Source: Aurantibacillus circumpalustris
GTDB lineage: Bacteria > Bacteroidota > Bacteroidia > B-17B0 > Aurantibacillaceae
Assembly: GCF_029625215.1 (NCBI RefSeq)
Contig: NZ_CP121197.1
Span: 2,170,001 to 2,234,000 of the forward strand
DNA: 64,000 nucleotides
Direction: 5' to 3'
Shown here: positions 62,685 through 64,000 of the stretch, piece after piece
Position numbering within the stretch: the stretch's first letter is position 1
Layout: every line of letters begins with the position of its first letter
Notes under the pieces: generated by a model
What the model was told of the DNA's origin: nothing
The model's input: the letters and a program-made list of their open reading frames with translations, nothing else
Databases searched by the model: none
Position numbers and translations under genes: made by a program

Positions 62685-63923
62685 CTAAGGTTCTACTTTC
62701 GGAGTATCACTTGCAGTACCAGCACCATTAAAATTAAAACTTAATGTGACGCGCCAGGTTCTTTGCAAAGGATTATTTATAGTGGTAGGAATTAAATAAG
62801 AGAAATCGACGCCGATGACATTAAAATTAGCACCGATACCAACAGTAAAAAATTGGCGAGATCCTTTATTTTTAGATTCATGAAAATAACCTGCTCTTAC
62901 TGCAAATATTTTATTGTAAGAATATTCCATTCCTACACTTGTGTTTATCTCTTGCATTTCTTCCTTAAACCCACCTGGTGCATCACCGAAAGATTGAACA
63001 ATACCGGTAGGAACAGAAACGTTAGGATCTTTCCCTTCGGCAATTTCCTTTTTACCTGTCGCAGGATTTATCTCTATCTCAGTTGTTGGATTTCCAAGAG
63101 AATCAGTTCTATATTTATAAATTGGCGGGGTAGGCACAAGTAGTTTATTAAAATCAACATAGAGCCCAAACGTGTTATAGTCGTCTATTTCAACTTTAAG
63201 ACCACCACCCAAGCGTAAATTACTTGGAATAAAATTTTGATCGTTCGAATATTTAATTTTTGCACCAACATTTGTAATTGCAAGTCCAACTGTTCCAATG
63301 CAGTTTTTACCGCCAAGTTTAAACTTATCACTTTTATAAAACATACTTAAATCAACCGCAAAAGTGCTTGCAGCATTACCAGAGTTTCCATTAAAATATG
63401 CTTTACTAATACCCGAATAGATATAGCGTGTAGCTACACCAAGCGAAAAGTTTTTAGAAAGTTTTTGAGAAAAAGCAAGATCAATCGCAAACTCATTTGG
63501 TTTATAATTACCTGTGGATGTTCCGGTTGCGTCGGTAAGCTCAATATTACCTAAACTAAAATAACGAAGTGAAGCTCCAACGGTTTGTTTGTCATTTATT
63601 TTAGCATAACCAGCCAAGTAATAAACGTTAATATCGGGAACTAATAATCTAAGCCAGGGAGTAACTGTACATCCAACCCCAAATTTTTTATCCATAAAAG
63701 CAAGTTTACTTCCATTCCAATGAATAGAATTAACATCCGGGTCGGTAGCAGCTCCAACATCTCCCATTGCGCCTTGTTTACTGTCAGGACTGATCAATAA
63801 GAAGGGTACTGCAGTTGTTATTGCATTGGTTCCACCACCAAGCTGATCAGAATTAATTTTAGACTGAGCAAAACTTGTTTCAGTTACAATTAAACTTAGT
63901 GCGATTAAAAGATGTTTTTTCAT
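62685..63923 (-). CDS. porV: T9SS outer-membrane protein PorV (LptO), 412 aa
   Basis: Signal peptide MKKHLLIALSLIVTETSFAQ, then the PorV hallmark AITTAVPFLLISPDSKQGAMGDVGAATDPD and repeated amphipathic strands of a 14-strand FadL-like barrel, ending in VTLSFNFNG. PorV shuttles cargo from the T9SS translocon to the attachment complex containing PorU. Its presence agrees with the sorting-domain proteins at 3, 5489, 17811, 38924 and the paralogue cluster. Normal length for the family. Confidence 0.97.
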   Translation of the reverse strand: MKKHLLIALSLIVTETSFAQSKINSDQLGGGTNAITTAVPFLLISPDSKQGAMGDVGAATDPDVNSIHWNGSKLAFMDKKFGVGCTVTPWLRLLVPDINVYYLAGYAKINDKQTVGASLRYFSLGNIELTDATGTSTGNYKPNEFAIDLAFSQKLSKNFSLGVATRYIYSGISKAYFNGNSGNAASTFAVDLSMFYKSDKFKLGGKNCIGTVGLAITNVGAKIKYSNDQNFIPSNLRLGGGLKVEIDDYNTFGLYVDFNKLLVPTPPIYKYRTDSLGNPTTEIEINPATGKKEIAEGKDPNVSVPTGIVQSFGDAPGGFKEEMQEINTSVGMEYSYNKIFAVRAGYFHESKNKGSRQFFTVGIGANFNVIGVDFSYLIPTTINNPLQRTWRVTLSFNFNGAGTASDTPKVEP

Positions 63924-63971
63924 TAATGTGTTTTACTATAAAAGGTGCTAATTTTTCGGGCTACTAAAATA

Positions 63972-64000
63972 CTAATTTAGAATAACCAATTTTTCAATTT
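63972..64000 (-). CDS. Possible C-terminal end of an upstream gene (perhaps porU), partial
   Basis: The minus-strand frame from the right edge reads IEKLVILN and then TAG (63972-63974), which resembles the last strand of a T9SS sorting domain. porU commonly lies directly upstream of porV. Only eight residues are visible, so this is weak. Confidence 0.3.

Overview
The window is an AT-rich chromosomal segment of a member of the Bacteroidota. Four things point there: several secreted proteins end in type IX secretion (T9SS) C-terminal sorting domains, PorV (a T9SS outer-membrane component) is encoded at the right end, a complete Bat (aerotolerance-type) operon is present, and many starts are preceded by the Bacteroidota -7 promoter element TAnnTTTG with no Shine-Dalgarno sequence. 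I see no rRNA, tRNA, CRISPR array, insertion sequence or phage module.

Layout. 1-13 kb: two tandem giant T9SS cargo proteins (beta-helix part, PKD/Ig-like repeats, sorting domain), the first cut by the window edge. 13-21.4 kb: a polysaccharide-deacetylase-like protein, a lipoprotein, dnaK, and two paralogous secreted proteins of which only one has a sorting domain. 21.5-25.2 kb: a membrane peroxiredoxin-PAS-PP2C fusion with a coupled MFS transporter. 25.3-32.3 kb (minus): a lipid-modification cluster with two cyclopropane-synthase-like methyltransferases, DUF1365, an FAD oxidoreductase, an esterase and DUF1295; a four-helix-bundle (S23/IVP-like) gene is wedged into it. 32.4-38.6 kb (minus): ubiE/menG, a GxxExxY gene, heptose-7-phosphate kinase, an aminotransferase, a GNAT enzyme, hflX and a membrane cytochrome c gene interrupted by an in-frame stop. 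38.9-45.9 kb: a T9SS cargo, two periplasmic amidohydrolases, pdxA. 46-55 kb: moxR-DUF58-batD-like-batA-batB-batC-batD-batE. 55-64 kb: lipA, an orphan outer-membrane-type protein, an OsmC protein, a flippase, a LamG-LytS kinase with a LytTR regulator, a lipoprotein solute-binding protein and porV.

The most unusual signal is in the small gaps of the 25-38 kb region. Two small accessory genes, the four-helix-bundle gene and the GxxExxY gene, are each bracketed by inverted copies of their own short repeat family. The GxxExxY repeat is a 36-bp unit with three copies in the same internal layout. The four-helix-bundle repeat is a purine-rich, word-like family (TGGAAAATG words) that also occurs without the gene at two other intercistronic gaps. 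This layout resembles ORF-bearing intervening sequences or REP-associated genes and may be a class of small repeat-bracketed cassette.

Functionally, PorV links to the five sorting-domain proteins as likely cargo. The Bat operon and the peroxiredoxin-PP2C fusion suggest envelope and oxidative stress handling. The DUF1295-to-Cfa cluster suggests methyl-branched, cyclopropanated or otherwise modified membrane lipids.
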